From positions 1 through 8,696 of the forward strand of contig JACDHN010000087.1 in assembly GCA_013821025.1 (NCBI GenBank): DNA of 8,696 nucleotides. The letters are read 5' to 3'. The stretch is from Acidimicrobiia bacterium (GTDB lineage: Bacteria; Actinomycetota; Acidimicrobiia; Acidimicrobiales; Ilumatobacteraceae). Both the position numbers and the translations under genes were made by a program. Below are positions 7,488 through 8,696 of this stretch, piece by piece. Positions within the stretch are counted from its first letter, which is position 1; each line of letters opens with the position of its first letter. The notes beneath the pieces are model-generated. The model was not told the origin of the DNA. It made no database searches and saw only the letters and a list, made by a program, of their open reading frames with translations.

Positions 7488-7693
7488 GTCAGTACAGACG
7501 TTGCCCGTCGCCCGTTCTCATCGAACCTGAAATACAGGGAACACCGCTCGGGAACGCAGTCGCGATCACGCCCACCCCGCCGTCCGCACCGCCGGCTGTC
7601 GGACGCACTCGTGGTGCCGGCGCCGAGCCGGCAACTCAGCGCGATCGAATACGGGACGTTGCCAGCAATCCATGCCAGCTGCGCGACCCGCAT
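7484..7693 (-). CDS. Possible 69-residue hypothetical ORF overlapping the split-barrel gene start
   Basis: A - strand frame with ATG at 7693 ends in TGA at 7486-7484, which overlaps the start of the split-barrel gene by 4 nt (ATGA), the arrangement used for translational coupling. The peptide begins MRVAQLAWIAGNVPYSIAL, is Arg/Cys-rich in the middle and ends with LYFRFDENGRR and a short tail. I recognise no family and see no good ribosome site. The frame stays open far upstream, antisense to the toroid gene, as GC-rich shadows do. Chance is the simpler explanation; the overlap is the only reason to list it. Confidence 0.2.
   Translation of the reverse strand: MRVAQLAWIAGNVPYSIALSCRLGAGTTSASDSRRCGRRGGRDRDCVPERCSLYFRFDENGRRATSVLT
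7615..7633. repeat. Inverted repeat in the divergent 7488-7774 region
   Basis: TGCCGGC (7615-7621) and GCCGGCA (7627-7633) form a perfect 7-bp dyad around a 5-nt spacer. It lies midway between the two divergent genes, about 130 nt from the split-barrel start and about 140 nt from the toroid gene start. It could be an operator for a dimeric regulator or simply a GC-rich chance palindrome. Apart from this, the dyad at 7742-7756 and the promoter at 7763, I see no supported feature in this gap. Confidence 0.35.
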
Positions 7694-7741
7694 GGCGGGT
7701 GGGGCGGCGTAGTCCGGGCTGGTGCGGGCCCCCCGCCCCGC

Positions 7742-7756
7742 GCCGCCGTCGGCGGC
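7742..7756. repeat. Short dyad just upstream of the leaderless -10 box
   Basis: GCCGCC (7742-7747) and GGCGGC (7751-7756) are perfect inverted copies separated by GTC. Relative to a transcription start at 7775 they cover about -33 to -19, where a bound regulator would block or replace -35 contacts. A role as an operator is inferred only. Confidence 0.3.
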
Positions 7757-7762
7757 CCGGGC

Positions 7763-7775
7763 TAGCCTGCGGCGG
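7763..7775 (+). promoter_or_regulatory. Leaderless promoter (-10 TAGCCT) of the toroid protein gene
   Basis: TAGCCT at 7763-7768 fits the actinobacterial TANNNT -10 pattern. It is followed by exactly six bases before GTG at 7775, so the -12 to -7 position puts transcription start +1 on the G of the start codon. There is no Shine-Dalgarno sequence upstream of this GTG. Both facts suggest a leaderless mRNA, which is common in Actinobacteria. No -35 box is evident. Confidence 0.55.
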
Positions 7776-8696
7776 TGGGCGTGATCGATTGGTTGCTCGA
7801 GGGGGATCCCGCCGTCCGCTGGCAGGTGCTGCGCGATCTCACCGATGCCTCGCCCGATGAGGTCGCTGCCGAGCGAGCGCGCGTGGAGCACGAGGGCTGG
7901 GGCGCCCGCCTCCTGGCGCTCGAGGGTGCCGACGGGTTGTGGGAGGGCGGCGCCTGCTTCCCAGCGGCCTACACCGGCGGCGAACCCGGGCAACCTTGGA
8001 CAGCGACGATGCACGCCCTGCAGACCCTGCAGATATTCGGGCTCTACCCTGCGTCCGAGGCGGCCCGCCGCGCGATCCCGCTCGTCGCCGAGCACGGGCG
8101 CTGGGAGCACGCCGGTCAGCGGTACTTCGACGGCGAGGTCGAGCCGTGCATCAACGGCCGCACGATCGAGACCGGCGCCTACTTCGGGTTGGACGTCGCC
8201 GCGATCGTCGAGCGGATCCTCGGCGAGCGGCTCGCCGACGGCGGCTGGAACTGCGAGGTCGAGAACGGGTCGGTGCGCTCCTCGTTCGACACGACGATCA
8301 ACGTGCTCGATGGACTGCTCGAGTTCGAGCGCGCGACCGGCGGCTCCGCTGCGGTGAGCGAGGCCCGCCGCGGCGGGGAGCAGTACCTGCTCGAGCGCGG
8401 CCTGTTCCGTCGCAAGAGCACGGGCGAGGTCGCCAATCCGGCGTATCTCGACTTCGCGTTCCCGTACTATTGGCGCTACGACGTGCTGCGCGCACTCGAC
8501 TACTTCCGCTGCGCGGACCCGGATCCCCGGATGGCGGAGGCCGTCGAGGATGTGCGGTCCAAGCGGCAGCCCGACGGCCGGTGGCTGCTCGACCGCATCC
8601 ATCCGGGTCGCGTCCACTTCGACCTCGAGGATGGCGTCGGAGCGCCCAGTCGGTGGAACACCCTCCGCGCGCTCCGGGTGCTCGACTGGTGGGACC
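7775..8696 (+). CDS. Squalene-cyclase-like alpha/alpha-toroid protein, 3' end outside window
   Basis: The frame is open from GTG 7775 to the window end (307 full codons). The sequence is made of helical repeats with the Gly-Trp-type motifs of the terpenoid-cyclase/prenyltransferase toroid: GLWEGG (55-59), LADGGWNCE (153-161) followed by SSFDTTINVLDGLLEF (169-184), and QPDGRWLLD (265-273). RWNTLRALRVLDWW lies at the very end of the window, so little is probably missing. I do not see the DxDD catalytic motif of squalene-hopene cyclases, and at roughly 310 residues it is about half their length. It is therefore likely one of the short toroid proteins often annotated as squalene cyclase without known activity. 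There is no signal peptide, so it is probably cytosolic. The start is favoured because the -10 box is placed for leaderless expression from it; GTG 7781 is an alternative. The reaction, if any, is unknown. Confidence 0.8.
   Translation, partial: MGVIDWLLEGDPAVRWQVLRDLTDASPDEVAAERARVEHEGWGARLLALEGADGLWEGGACFPAAYTGGEPGQPWTATMHALQTLQIFGLYPASEAARRAIPLVAEHGRWEHAGQRYFDGEVEPCINGRTIETGAYFGLDVAAIVERILGERLADGGWNCEVENGSVRSSFDTTINVLDGLLEFERATGGSAAVSEARRGGEQYLLERGLFRRKSTGEVANPAYLDFAFPYYWRYDVLRALDYFRCADPDPRMAEAVEDVRSKRQPDGRWLLDRIHPGRVHFDLEDGVGAPSRWNTLRALRVLDWWD

Noticed and set aside
7484..8617. Long (377-codon) open frame on the - strand opposite the toroid gene
   Set aside because: It is antisense to a protein with clear toroid motifs, is rich in Arg, Ala, Gly and Leu without domain order, and reflects GC-rich codon bias. 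Only its last 69 codons were kept, as a weak possibility.

Overview
The window is GC-rich DNA with short gene spacing and frequent GTG starts. It has an actinobacterial-type F1 beta subunit, a NarL-family two-component system of a type common in Actinobacteria, a split-barrel FMN/F420-binding oxidoreductase and one start that looks leaderless behind a TANNNT -10 box. I infer a high-GC actinobacterium, possibly of the Acidimicrobiia. That placement is a guess from style and family resemblance, not from a marker gene.

Layout. Positions 1-2351 (+) hold the 3' end of the F1Fo ATP synthase operon: the end of atpG (gamma), complete atpD (beta) and a short atpC (epsilon). Positions 2296-3592 (-) hold a putative lipoprotein gene followed by a VOC/glyoxalase-fold gene. 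The VOC gene runs tail to tail into atpC and overlaps it by 56 bp. Positions 3718-6457 (+) are a tightly coupled three-gene signalling operon: a receiver-only response regulator, a multi-pass membrane histidine kinase and a NarL/LuxR-type response regulator. The lipoprotein gene diverges from it across a 125-bp gap that carries a promoter candidate and an 11-bp direct repeat. Positions 6458-6947 lack an intact gene but contain a frameshifted remnant of a tyrosine recombinase (integrase) core-binding domain. Positions 6948-7487 (-) encode a PPOX-like FMN/F420 split-barrel protein. A 287-bp divergent gap with inverted repeats separates it from a (+) gene for an alpha/alpha-toroid (squalene-cyclase-like) protein that runs off the window at 8696.

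How the genes work together. The three atp genes encode the rotary and catalytic parts of F1. The signalling trio should form one phosphorelay unit: the kinase autophosphorylates and passes phosphate to the DNA-binding regulator, and the receiver-only protein is a plausible alternative or buffering phosphate acceptor. The remaining genes look like independent accessory genes.

Most notable points: an approximately 45-residue C-terminal extension on gamma that encodes a strong mRNA hairpin just before atpD; an epsilon subunit that stops after its beta-sandwich domain exactly where it meets the VOC gene; a VOC protein that seems to lack the start of its first module; and the integrase fossil. 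I see no clear novel defence or mobile system. The ATP synthase peculiarities are the best leads.
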